Shown here in pieces: positions 1 to 6,511 of a DNA stretch of 64,000 bases. The stretch spans positions 744,001 to 808,000 of the forward strand of contig NZ_ADVG01000005.1 of assembly GCF_000178855.1 (NCBI RefSeq). The letters are read 5' to 3'. Both the position numbers and the translations under genes were made by a program. The notes under the pieces are model-generated. The model was not told the DNA's origin, made no database searches, and saw only the letters and a list, made by a program, of their open reading frames with translations. The DNA comes from Ktedonobacter racemifer DSM 44963. Lineage in GTDB: Bacteria > Chloroflexota > Ktedonobacteria > Ktedonobacterales > Ktedonobacteraceae. Each line of letters begins with the position of its first letter. Position 1 is the first letter of the stretch.

Positions 1-61
1 CATGCACGAATTTCGATACGATGAGCCCCTCAGTGCATGTAGTATGGGAGGGGCCTACCCA

Positions 62-664
62 ATGAAGCGACATCTTGCAATCCTTCTTCTCGCTTTTTTC
101 CTTGGCCTGGTGATCTTTTTCCAGATGAGCCAGCCATCCCAACACATTCTCATCCCCTGGATAATTCTGTACACGATGCATAGCCATGGGACACGTCTTC
201 TCGGAAGCTTTACCATGTATCAACAGTGGAGTGTGTCCTGGAGATGTACATCATCCTCTACCGCATTGACCCTCCAGATTGATGATCGTCAAGGGCATTC
301 ACTGGGGGAAACAGCACCTTGTGATGGAAGTGCAAGCAGTGAGCCCATCCATGAACCAGGGGTGTTCTATCTCGCGGTAACAACTGAAGGAGAGTGGATG
401 CTCCAGATTCAAGAAAGCCCCGTAGAATATGACGTGATAACACCTTGGAGCGGCTGTACTGGTCACGGCGACTATTCTGAGTGGCTTTGTCTTTCCGGAT
501 GTACTCATCAGGCGAGTATCTTCTCTATCTGGTTCGACTTGTGGGGATCCCGGCTTAATGTACGGAATTTTGAGAGTGACTTGTCGAGGCACACGGCCTG
601 CTGTATTTTTTACTCCTATTTACTGTACAATGGTTACAATGCGAGAGGAGATCCAGTTCCTTAA
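62..664 (+). CDS. Hypothetical membrane-anchored or secreted protein
   Basis: 200 codons. I chose the ATG at 62 because a GGGAGGGG purine tract lies about 7 nt upstream; the frame is open back to position 2 but has no comparable ribosome site there. The N-terminus reads MKRHL followed by about 18 hydrophobic residues, a signal peptide or single N-terminal anchor. The rest is polar, rich in Ser, Thr and Cys, with no family I recognise. The Cys content suits an extracytoplasmic domain. A lone gene with no clear operon partner. Function unknown. Confidence 0.55.
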   Translation: MKRHLAILLLAFFLGLVIFFQMSQPSQHILIPWIILYTMHSHGTRLLGSFTMYQQWSVSWRCTSSSTALTLQIDDRQGHSLGETAPCDGSASSEPIHEPGVFYLAVTTEGEWMLQIQESPVEYDVITPWSGCTGHGDYSEWLCLSGCTHQASIFSIWFDLWGSRLNVRNFESDLSRHTACCIFYSYLLYNGYNARGDPVP

Positions 665-887
665 ATGGAGTAAAGACTATTTCCAGTGCTGCCCTGAGCG
701 AGGAAGCCTTTAAGGCCAACCATCTTCTTAGGGGAAATCTGAACAGTGACGTAGGTTCCTACCTATTGAGAACAATGCATTCCCACTTTAAAATATTTTC
801 TTGAGATTCATCCCGAACAGGAAAGGAAGACGGGCTGGTCGAAGCCCTTTCTCGATGTCTTCCTGAAGAAAAAGGAGTATTTTTCTC

Positions 888-1244
888 ATGGACAGCCGGT
901 ATGCAAGATACACACAGGCATTGAGCGATGGAGTGCTCAATAGTCCAGGCGAGGTTGACTCTCTGCTTCGACACGCTGTCGAGGCGCAGGCGGCGAAGTT
1001 GAGCGGGCGCGCATCTCACCAGATCGGTCATGTCCCTGCAGCGTTGGAAGGTTATATTACCAAGGTTGCTCTCTCTGCTTACAAGGTTACTGATCAGGAC
1101 ATCGAAGCGTTGTGTGCGGCAGGGTATAGTGAGGATGCCATTTTTGAGTTGACCTTGAGTGCTGCTTTGGGTGCTGGCATGGCCCGACTAGAGCGGGGGC
1201 TGAGCGCACTGAAAGGAGAAATTGATGCGGCTCAAAGTCATTGA
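888..1244 (+). CDS. AhpD/CMD-like helical protein without the Cys motif
   Basis: 118 residues, mostly helical, ending in a segment (around residues 70-105, DIEALCAAGYSEDAIFEL then an Ala/Leu/Gly-rich stretch) like the C-terminal helices of carboxymuconolactone-decarboxylase/AhpD proteins. It lacks the CxxC-xxx-H active site. Start ATG at 888 follows AAGGAG about 10 nt upstream. Its last 20 nt overlap the start of the next gene, an AhpD-like protein with a TGA at the active site, so the two are probably translationally coupled and may form one oxidoreductase complex. The partner role is inference. Confidence 0.65.
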   Translation: MDSRYARYTQALSDGVLNSPGEVDSLLRHAVEAQAAKLSGRASHQIGHVPAALEGYITKVALSAYKVTDQDIEALCAAGYSEDAIFELTLSAALGAGMARLERGLSALKGEIDAAQSH

Positions 1245-1764
1245 ACAGGTGTTGAAGGGCGAACCCGCTTCCGATATTGGGCGTATCATGACCTATCGCT
1301 CTCACGTATTTGGGCAACCTTTCTCAGCTTACCTGCAGGAAGTGCTGCGAGGGCAGTCCGACTGGAGCATCGGCGAGCGCGAGTTGTTCGCGGCCTTTGT
1401 CTCGCGCAAAAATCAGTGTGCCTATTGAGCAGGTGCTCACGGCGCAGTTGCGTCGCAGGCGCTTGAGGGTGATCTGGTCAACGCTGTCCTGCAAGAGTGG
1501 CAGACCGCTCCCATTGATGAGAAGATACGGGCAACCCTGGGTCTGCTGGAGAAGATGACGCTGACCCCCTTTGAAGTTGGACCTGACGATATCACTCCTT
1601 TGCGGGTAGCAGGTGTGAGCGAGCAGGCTATCGAAGATGCTCTGGTAGTCTGTGCGCTTTTTAACGTGATTGATCGCCTTGCGGATACGTTTGATGTAGC
1701 GATCCCTTCGGAGGAAGGTTTTGCCCGGACAGGAGAACGCCTGTTAACAATGGGGTATCTCTGA
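1225..1764 (+). CDS. AhpD-like peroxidase-related protein, candidate selenoprotein (in-frame TGA as Sec68)
   Basis: ATG at 1225 has GGAG at 1215-1218. The frame runs 67 codons, meets TGA at 1426-1428, then stays open for 111 more codons to TGA at 1762-1764. Read through, the active site is NQCAY-(TGA)-AGAHGAVA, which matches the AhpD/carboxymuconolactone-decarboxylase site C-x-x-C-x-x-x-H with TGA replacing the second Cys. The C-terminal part (DITPLRVAGVSEQAIEDAL, then CALFNVIDRLADTF) is the normal family end, so the gene is collinear on both sides of the TGA. Just downstream a 6-bp hairpin (1440-1445 with 1450-1455, loop AGTT) puts a loop G 18 nt past the TGA, as in bacterial SECIS elements. 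AhpD-like selenoproteins with CxxU sites are known. The alternative is a single Cys-to-stop mutation. No selA, selB or selC is in the window. Confidence 0.6.
1440..1455 (+). promoter_or_regulatory. Candidate bacterial SECIS hairpin
   Basis: Stem CGGCGC/GCGTCG (one G-T pair) closes a four-base loop AGTT. The loop G at 1447 has 18 nt between it and the TGA at 1426-1428. Bacterial SECIS hairpins usually place a G in the first two loop positions, roughly 16-37 nt after the Sec codon. TGAGC at the codon can also pair weakly with GCTTG at 1461-1465, extending the base. A hand-drawn fold only. Confidence 0.4.
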
Positions 1765-1817
1765 AAAAAGTTCAGAGATGATGTTAGCTTCCAACTCTCC
1801 CGTTGGAACCGTGTCAA

Positions 1818-1997
1818 CCCATGGGATGCGCAACGAGAAGCACTTTCGATGAAAGAACCTTCACAGGTTCGCTCACTACTTGCGCTTTTGACTGGCAAGG
1901 GATCAGAAATACCTCTGCCTTATGGACGCAGAAGGTCAGGAAGGATGCTTTCAAGCCAGATTACTGATGAGATACAGCTCGTTGCGCATCCCGTGGG
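1818..1997. repeat. 180-bp MITE with 20-bp inverted ends (CCCAYGGGATGCGCAACGAG)
   Basis: Left end 1818-1837 and right end 1978-1997 are inverted copies of CCCACGGGATGCGCAACGAG with one difference. The inside has no convincing gene. The right end and about 45 bp next to it recur at 40625-40673. The ends also resemble the inverted repeats of the IS at 37341-39578 (CCCACGAATTGCGCAACGAG), so that transposase is the likely mobiliser. No clear target duplication here. Confidence 0.65.
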
Positions 1998-2585
1998 CTT
2001 TTGCTGTCGTCCTTGCATAAAGAGTCTCTCCTACAATTCACTTTCTTCTATTTTATCAGAAAGGCTGGGCTTTTTAGAATGTTTCCCCTTAACCATGAGC
2101 AAGGTAACAATGTCTCCTCCGCGGATAAAAACATAGTTTAGATTTACCCAACGCTGGTCACAGAAGCAACCATTGTTGGAGCATACCGAAAGCCATAGTC
2201 TGCCAACAAACACCTGGCTAATTACCTCTCCCAGAAGAGATGAGGGCCCCTCCGATAGGAAAAACGCAGACATTCCTCATATACAATGCGACATTCCTCT
2301 GGGGTATGGTCTTTAAATGGCTCAGCGTCTATAGGAAAATGCAAGTGCTTCTCAAAAGAAACAACAAAATAGTTGCACTATTTATAAAATACAAAAATTT
2401 GGTAATTTCCCCAACGAGCCGAGGAGCAGCGCATTGCCCTCGTTCACACACGTGTTCACAGCCCCAAGCCTCATCGTATGGGTGCTGCCACCTTCTTGAC
2501 GCATAACCGCTTTGTGCGCTCTTCAGGGGTATACTACCTTACAAATGAAAGCTGATCAGCAACAGTCAAACGCCATGAATATTAC
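1998..2585. other. Gene-poor, AT-rich stretch
   Basis: No open frame with a ribosome site or a recognisable family. The stretch is AT-richer than its surroundings and lies between the MITE and TnpB element A. Short frames on both strands look like chance frames or unrecognised debris. Confidence 0.5.
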
Positions 2586-2613
2586 AAGAAACGAGCCAGA
2601 AAGCCCCCGTCTT

Positions 2614-2805
2614 TTAAGCAGGGGATGAATGGCGAGTCCTTGTTTTGGGGTGGGTTGGGTCGGGTTGATACGTTGGATCGTACCACAGAAGAAACGCATC
2701 AACGGCACGCCGTACCAATTCCGCAACCGGAACACCCTCTTTCTCAGCTTGCTCATATAATTTCTGGTGTTGTTTCTCGTTCAGATAAATATTTGTACGT
2801 TTCAT
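2614..2805 (-). CDS. Ribbon-helix-helix protein of TnpB element A
   Basis: 63 residues starting MKRTNIYLNEKQHQKLYEQ, then AEKEGVPVAELVRRAVDAFL: a beta strand and two helices, the MetJ/Arc RHH fold. The start at 2805 is set by AGAGGTG five nt upstream. Transcribed away from tnpB across a 74-bp intergenic region holding a palindrome. A near-identical gene sits in the same place in element B, so it belongs to the element. Likely role: autoregulating DNA-binding protein that also controls tnpB. An antitoxin role is possible, but no toxin gene is present. Confidence 0.8.
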   Translation of the reverse strand: MKRTNIYLNEKQHQKLYEQAEKEGVPVAELVRRAVDAFLLWYDPTYQPDPTHPKTRTRHSSPA

Positions 2806-2821
2806 TCTTTCACCTCTTGCA

Positions 2822-2841
2822 TACATCAACATTTTGATGTA
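2822..2841. promoter_or_regulatory. Palindromic operator between RHH gene and tnpB (element A)
   Basis: TACATCAA-CATT-TTGATGTA is a perfect 8-bp inverted repeat between the two divergent genes, with AT-rich promoter-like sequence around it. The same palindrome with a different centre lies at 15169-15188 in element B. Conservation of arms and position suggests the RHH protein binds here. Confidence 0.55.
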
Positions 2842-2879
2842 CAATATAGCACATCAAGAGGGAAGGAGCAAGAAACGGT

Positions 2880-4079
2880 ATGCTGATCTATGAGTACAAA
2901 CTGGATGGCACACAGGCCCAATATCGAGCCATTGATGAAGCCATACGCGTGACCCAGTTCATCCGCAACAAGTGCCTGCGCCTCTGGATGGATACTCGTG
3001 GCATCAACCGCAACGATCTGCAATGCTTTTGCTCTGAGCTTGCCAAAGCGTACGACTTTGCCATCCTGCTCAATTCTCAGGCCCGGCAAGCCGCTGCTGA
3101 TCGCGCATGGGTTGCGATCTCCCGCTTCTATGACAATTGCCGCAACCAGAAGCCCGGCAAGAAAGGCTATCCCCAATTTCAGCACGATTGCCGCAGTGTC
3201 GAGTACAAACAGACTGGCTGGCGGCTTGAGCCAGATGGCAGACATCTCACCTTCACCGATGGCTGTGGGATCGGTCGTTTGCGTCTGATCGGGAGTCGTG
3301 ATCTTGCTACTCGTCCCCTACCCGCTATCAATCGCGTTCGTCTCATCCGGCGTGCCGATGGCTACTATGCGCAATTTGCGATACAAGCTGAACGGCACAT
3401 TGAGCATGTGCCAACTGGCACGCACACAGGCATTGATCTCGGACTCAAAGCGTTCTTGACCGATGCAGAGGGCAACACCGTCGCCAACCCGCGCCATCTG
3501 AGAAAGGCTGAACGCAAGCTCAAGCGGTTGCATCGTCGCCTTTCTCGCACCCAGAAGAAATCGCAGCAGCGCAAGAAGGCAAGAAAGAAGCTTGCCAAAG
3601 GCTATCTCAAGGTTCAGAGGCAGCGTGAAGATTTCGCCAGAAAGACGGCGAACGCGCTGATCACATCTCACGATCTGATTGCTTATGAGCACCTGAGAAT
3701 AGCCAATCTGGTGAAGAACCGCAAACTGGCAAAGTCGATCAGTGATGCAGCCTGGGGCCGCTTCATTGGGTGGCTCAACTACTATGCAGCCTTGCATCAC
3801 ATCCCCGTCATCGCCGTCGAGCCAGCGTTCACGAGCCAGGATTGTAGCGCCTGTGGTGCACGGGTCAAGAAGTCGCTCAGTGTGAGGACCCACATCTGTC
3901 CCTCCTGTGGCGTGGTGCTTGACCGCGATCACAATGGGGCGCGCAACATTTTAGCAAAGGCATATCGTACTGTCGGGCAGACAGGAACGGGTGAGGCGCA
4001 AGCCACACCGAACGCTTCTGGACAGAACGCCTCTACGCGTTCTGGTCGCAAGGCCAGAACGGGCAAGCGGGCTGGATGA
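2880..4079 (+). CDS. tnpB: TnpB (IS605 OrfB) RNA-guided nuclease, element A
   Basis: 399 residues. N-terminal helix-turn-helix/wedge part to about residue 175, then a split RuvC: Asp186 in GIDLGLKAF, Glu270 in LIAYEHL, and Asp350 in VLDRDHNGARN. A zinc finger of Cys322, Cys325, Cys340 and Cys343 sits between the last two. All catalytic residues are present, so the nuclease looks functional. TnpB proteins use an RNA derived from the element's right end to cut DNA next to a short motif, helping the element persist. Start ATG at 2880 follows AAGGAGCAAGAAACGGT. A basic tail after residue 365 differs from copy B. Confidence 0.93.
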   Translation: MLIYEYKLDGTQAQYRAIDEAIRVTQFIRNKCLRLWMDTRGINRNDLQCFCSELAKAYDFAILLNSQARQAAADRAWVAISRFYDNCRNQKPGKKGYPQFQHDCRSVEYKQTGWRLEPDGRHLTFTDGCGIGRLRLIGSRDLATRPLPAINRVRLIRRADGYYAQFAIQAERHIEHVPTGTHTGIDLGLKAFLTDAEGNTVANPRHLRKAERKLKRLHRRLSRTQKKSQQRKKARKKLAKGYLKVQRQREDFARKTANALITSHDLIAYEHLRIANLVKNRKLAKSISDAAWGRFIGWLNYYAALHHIPVIAVEPAFTSQDCSACGARVKKSLSVRTHICPSCGVVLDRDHNGARNILAKAYRTVGQTGTGEAQATPNASGQNASTRSGRKARTGKRAG

Positions 4080-4117
4080 AAGAAGAATCCCCCTTGCTTT
4101 AGCAGGGGGAGTGCCAA
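3960..4117 (+). ncRNA. Presumed TnpB guide RNA (omega/reRNA) scaffold, element A
   Basis: By family rule the guide RNA scaffold overlaps the 3' end of tnpB and the right end, and the guide is the flank after the right end (here from about 4118). A GC-rich hairpin CCCCCTTGCTTTAGCAGGGGG lies at 4090-4110 and its counterpart is conserved in element B. The 5' limit is a guess. Confidence 0.4.
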
Positions 4118-4156
4118 TGGATTCTATCGCTAGTTAGATGGTGTAGAGAAACAAGT

Positions 4157-4390
4157 ATGGATGAGGTAAACACGACACTGCGCGTCGAAGCCAGAATGAT
4201 CGGGAAGCGCCAACCAGTAGACGCTCCCTGGCAGGTGACGCTCTCTCCCGATTTGCTACGCACCGACGCCGATACCGGGCAGGGTTATCTGCTGCGTAAC
4301 GTGATCGCCTCGCTGGTGCGCGCGGAAGTCCAAGCTTTTTCGACGGCGCCTTCTTTCTTTGTGATACGAGAGGAAAACCCAACTCATTGA
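4157..4390 (+). CDS. Small hypothetical protein
   Basis: 77 residues, MDEVNTTLRVEARMIGKRQ at the start, then an Arg/Val/Glu-rich helical part. No strong ribosome site at 4157. It ends inside the left arm of a long hairpin (4383-4443), and lies just after the right end of TnpB element A, so it may be a host gene truncated at its 5' side by that element. Function not recognised. Confidence 0.4.
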   Translation: MDEVNTTLRVEARMIGKRQPVDAPWQVTLSPDLLRTDADTGQGYLLRNVIASLVRAEVQAFSTAPSFFVIREENPTH

Positions 4391-4443
4391 AGCAAGAGAT
4401 CGCCTTCCCCAGATGTGGGAAGGCGATCTCTTGCTTCAATGAG
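4383..4443. terminator. 27-bp perfect hairpin between convergent genes
   Basis: 4383-4409 and 4417-4443 are perfect inverted repeats (CTCATTGAAGCAAGAGATCG and onward) with a 7-nt centre. The hairpin covers the stop codon of the gene ending at 4390 and precedes the 3' end of the convergent gene at 4463. No T tract. Likely a bidirectional 3'-end structure. Confidence 0.55.
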
Positions 4444-4462
4444 CGTCCAGATGGCGAGGATG

Positions 4463-5464
4463 TTAAAGGGAACCGATGAGATGGAGCAATTGTTTTCGCT
4501 CCATTGCCTCATCCACAATGGGTATGGCTAAAAGCAGCAGTTCATCCAGACCACTCGCTAACAGCTCATGCACACGCTCTCTCACCGTCACCTCATTGCC
4601 ACTGATCACGAGTGCCTGTGCCAAGGCATGCAACGCCGCCTCATCGCCATGCACAGCGGAAGCCCAACCAGCTTGAGCAAACATGCGAGCGTGCGCACCC
4701 GCCTGTGCTAACTGTTGTATCAGTCGACGCACTGCAACGCTCACCGCTGCTTCATCCTGACTTATAGCGACCGGCAAACACGCGATGACGGGGGGAGCTG
4801 GGCGAGACTTTTCCTCGGCTCCGGCTCGCAAGGCAGGCAGCGCCTGGTTGAGCAGATAGGGAACAGGACACAGCGAGGCAAGAGCCCCATCAGCAATCTC
4901 TCCCGCAAGTCGGAACGCCTTCAAGCCCAATGTCGAGATGAGCAGAGGAACCGGAGCTGTGCGTGGCAAGGTATCCGCCACCTGGAAAAATTCACCCTGG
5001 TAGTCGATCCTTCCCTCCCATAACACGCCGCGCAGCACCTCCAGATACTCTTTGAGATAGCTCAGGGGCGCTCTCTGCGGCAAGCCATATCGGTTCTCAA
5101 GGAACAATGGATTGCCGGAACCAATCCCTAATCGCAAGCGTTCTGGAGCGAGATCATGCACAGCGAGGGCCTGCTGTGCCATCACCAGAGGATGGCGCGT
5201 AGAGGCGGGCACAATCGCTGTTCCCAGTTTGATCCTTTCGGTCCGAGTGGCAGCAACCGCCAGAACGGTCAAGATATCCGCAAAGCCTGCGCCTCCCATA
5301 GCCATCCAGGCTTGTTGGACGCCTGCGTGCTCGGCCTCGCATATTCTGATAATGGCCTCTGCCGTATCTCTTGCTTGAATATAGACTCCCACGCGATGAC
5401 GGGGAGAATGCTCTCGAACCGCGTATACTGGCGATTGCTGGCTCAAATCGTCTTTCTGTGACAT
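4463..5464 (-). CDS. LLM-class flavin-dependent oxidoreductase
   Basis: 333 residues of the luciferase-like monooxygenase family (TIM barrel, FMN or F420). Typical features are VGVYIQ at strand one, ERIKLGTAIVPASTRHPLVMAQQALAV around residue 80, LRLGIGSGNP, and VPLLISTLGLKAFRLAGEIADGAL. The start at 5464 (MSQKDD) is preceded by AGGAGG 7 nt upstream, far better than the longer frame to 5521. Substrate unknown; such proteins oxidise small organic compounds or reduce them with F420. Monocistronic, convergent with the gene at 4157. Confidence 0.88.
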   Translation of the reverse strand: MSQKDDLSQQSPVYAVREHSPRHRVGVYIQARDTAEAIIRICEAEHAGVQQAWMAMGGAGFADILTVLAVAATRTERIKLGTAIVPASTRHPLVMAQQALAVHDLAPERLRLGIGSGNPLFLENRYGLPQRAPLSYLKEYLEVLRGVLWEGRIDYQGEFFQVADTLPRTAPVPLLISTLGLKAFRLAGEIADGALASLCPVPYLLNQALPALRAGAEEKSRPAPPVIACLPVAISQDEAAVSVAVRRLIQQLAQAGAHARMFAQAGWASAVHGDEAALHALAQALVISGNEVTVRERVHELLASGLDELLLLAIPIVDEAMERKQLLHLIGSL

Positions 5465-5628
5465 ATATTGTCCTCCTGATAGAATCTCTTCCGCTGGTTT
5501 GCGCACGGTTCGTTTGAACAAAAACAGTGCAGTGATAGTATGAAGCGATGGCTCTGCTATAACCAGGAGTGTGTTGTATCATATGTCTGGAAAGACATAG
5601 CCTTATTGTATTTGCTATAGATGATCAG

Positions 5629-5697
5629 GGAGTCACGCTCTTTTGAAAAGTCTGCGCATCTCATTTGCAACAAGCTTTTTCAAAAGAGCGTGACTCC
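5629..5697. repeat. 21-bp perfect inverted repeat
   Basis: GGAGTCACGCTCTTTTGAAAA at 5629-5649 is perfectly inverted at 5677-5697 around a 27-nt centre. It lies in the 440-bp gap 5465-5904, upstream of the oxidoreductase and downstream of the SnoaL-like gene. It is either a 3'-end structure for the latter or a small mobile palindrome. Nothing else recognised in the gap. Confidence 0.5.
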
Positions 5698-5904
5698 TTG
5701 ACCTGGTGGAAGGGCAAAAATGATCAGATGGAGAAAAAACGAGCTTGCTGGAGCAGATCGCGCTGGTCAGTATCTGGGGAGTGTCCGGCAACCATCGGGA
5801 GCCAAGCCGACCAGAGCGAAAGGTTTGACCCGCCAGGGGGAAGCAAGAGAAAAAACAAAAGCGAAGCGCCAGTTTTCTGGCACTTCACTTCTCAAACCGT
5901 CACG

Positions 5905-6384
5905 CTACTCTTGCTGTGGCGATTCGCCACGCTGCCCTTGCCGTGCTGGCGTCAGGCCGAGTTGCTCCCGCAATCCCAGAGCATCGTAGTAGCTGTGCTG
6001 GGTGACAATCTCGTTGTTGCTGATGCGATACACATCGCAGCAGCGCAGTTCGATTTTGCGGTTTGTTGGCTGAATGTCGCCTTTCAGGGTGTGCAGAACG
6101 CCGCTATGCGTCCCGCGACTGATGAACTCAACAGCGGCTTGATCGTTGGTCGCGACGACATTCGTGATCTCGTTCGAGCTTTCAGGAAAAGCGATACTCC
6201 AATTGAGGAGGCATTGCTTAAAGCCTTCCTTCCCCCGACATATATGGCCAGTTGAAGCGTTCAACGCTTCGCAGTTTTCAGAGACAAGCATGCTTATTTT
6301 ATCGAGCCAATCCGCGTCAGTTTGATGGGCATTGTACAGGCTATAGAGGGTACGTACAAGGGTGGCTGCATCATGAATAACCAT
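5905..6384 (-). CDS. SnoaL-like (NTF2-fold) protein
   Basis: 159 residues. Start ATG at 6384 (MVIHDAATLVRTLYSLYNAH) has AAAGGA 9 nt upstream. The pattern of an N-terminal helix, GHICRGKEGFKQCLLNWSIA, an ENITNVVATNDQAAVEF-like strand and KIELRCCDVYRISNNEIVTQ near the end matches the SnoaL/ester-cyclase NTF2-like fold, which binds small polyketide or steroid-like molecules. Usual family length is 130-150. Specific substrate unknown. Monocistronic, directly next to the left end of the ISL3 element. Confidence 0.75.
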   Translation of the reverse strand: MVIHDAATLVRTLYSLYNAHQTDADWLDKISMLVSENCEALNASTGHICRGKEGFKQCLLNWSIAFPESSNEITNVVATNDQAAVEFISRGTHSGVLHTLKGDIQPTNRKIELRCCDVYRISNNEIVTQHSYYDALGLREQLGLTPARQGQRGESPQQE

Positions 6385-6511
6385 AGGTGGTGATCCTTTC
6401 TGTGGTGACACTGGTCATCGTTCAATGCCTCCTTGCCTCTCCAGAAAACAGACTCTGGTTATCCCCACCATCTAGTATAAAAGTTCCTGGCAAACCCAGC
6501 ACTATTCCTCT

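Larger units (their letters stand above)
2586..4117. mobile_element. IS200/IS605-type element A (RHH gene + tnpB, no tnpA)
   Basis: Alignment with the second copy (13902-15427) fixes the ends. The left end starts directly after TTAC (2582-2585) and continues with AAACGAGCCAGAAAGCCCCC. The right end finishes near GGGGGAGTGCC at about 4115, just after a short GC hairpin (4088-4110). There is no target duplication, as expected for IS200/IS605. Contents: a divergent RHH gene and tnpB. The Y1 transposase TnpA is absent, so movement would need TnpA from elsewhere. The right boundary is uncertain by a few bases. Confidence 0.8.

Noticed and set aside
1849..2136. Open frame of 95 codons across the MITE
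   Set aside because: It is read through the MITE interior and its right end, has no ribosome site and matches no family; treated as non-coding.
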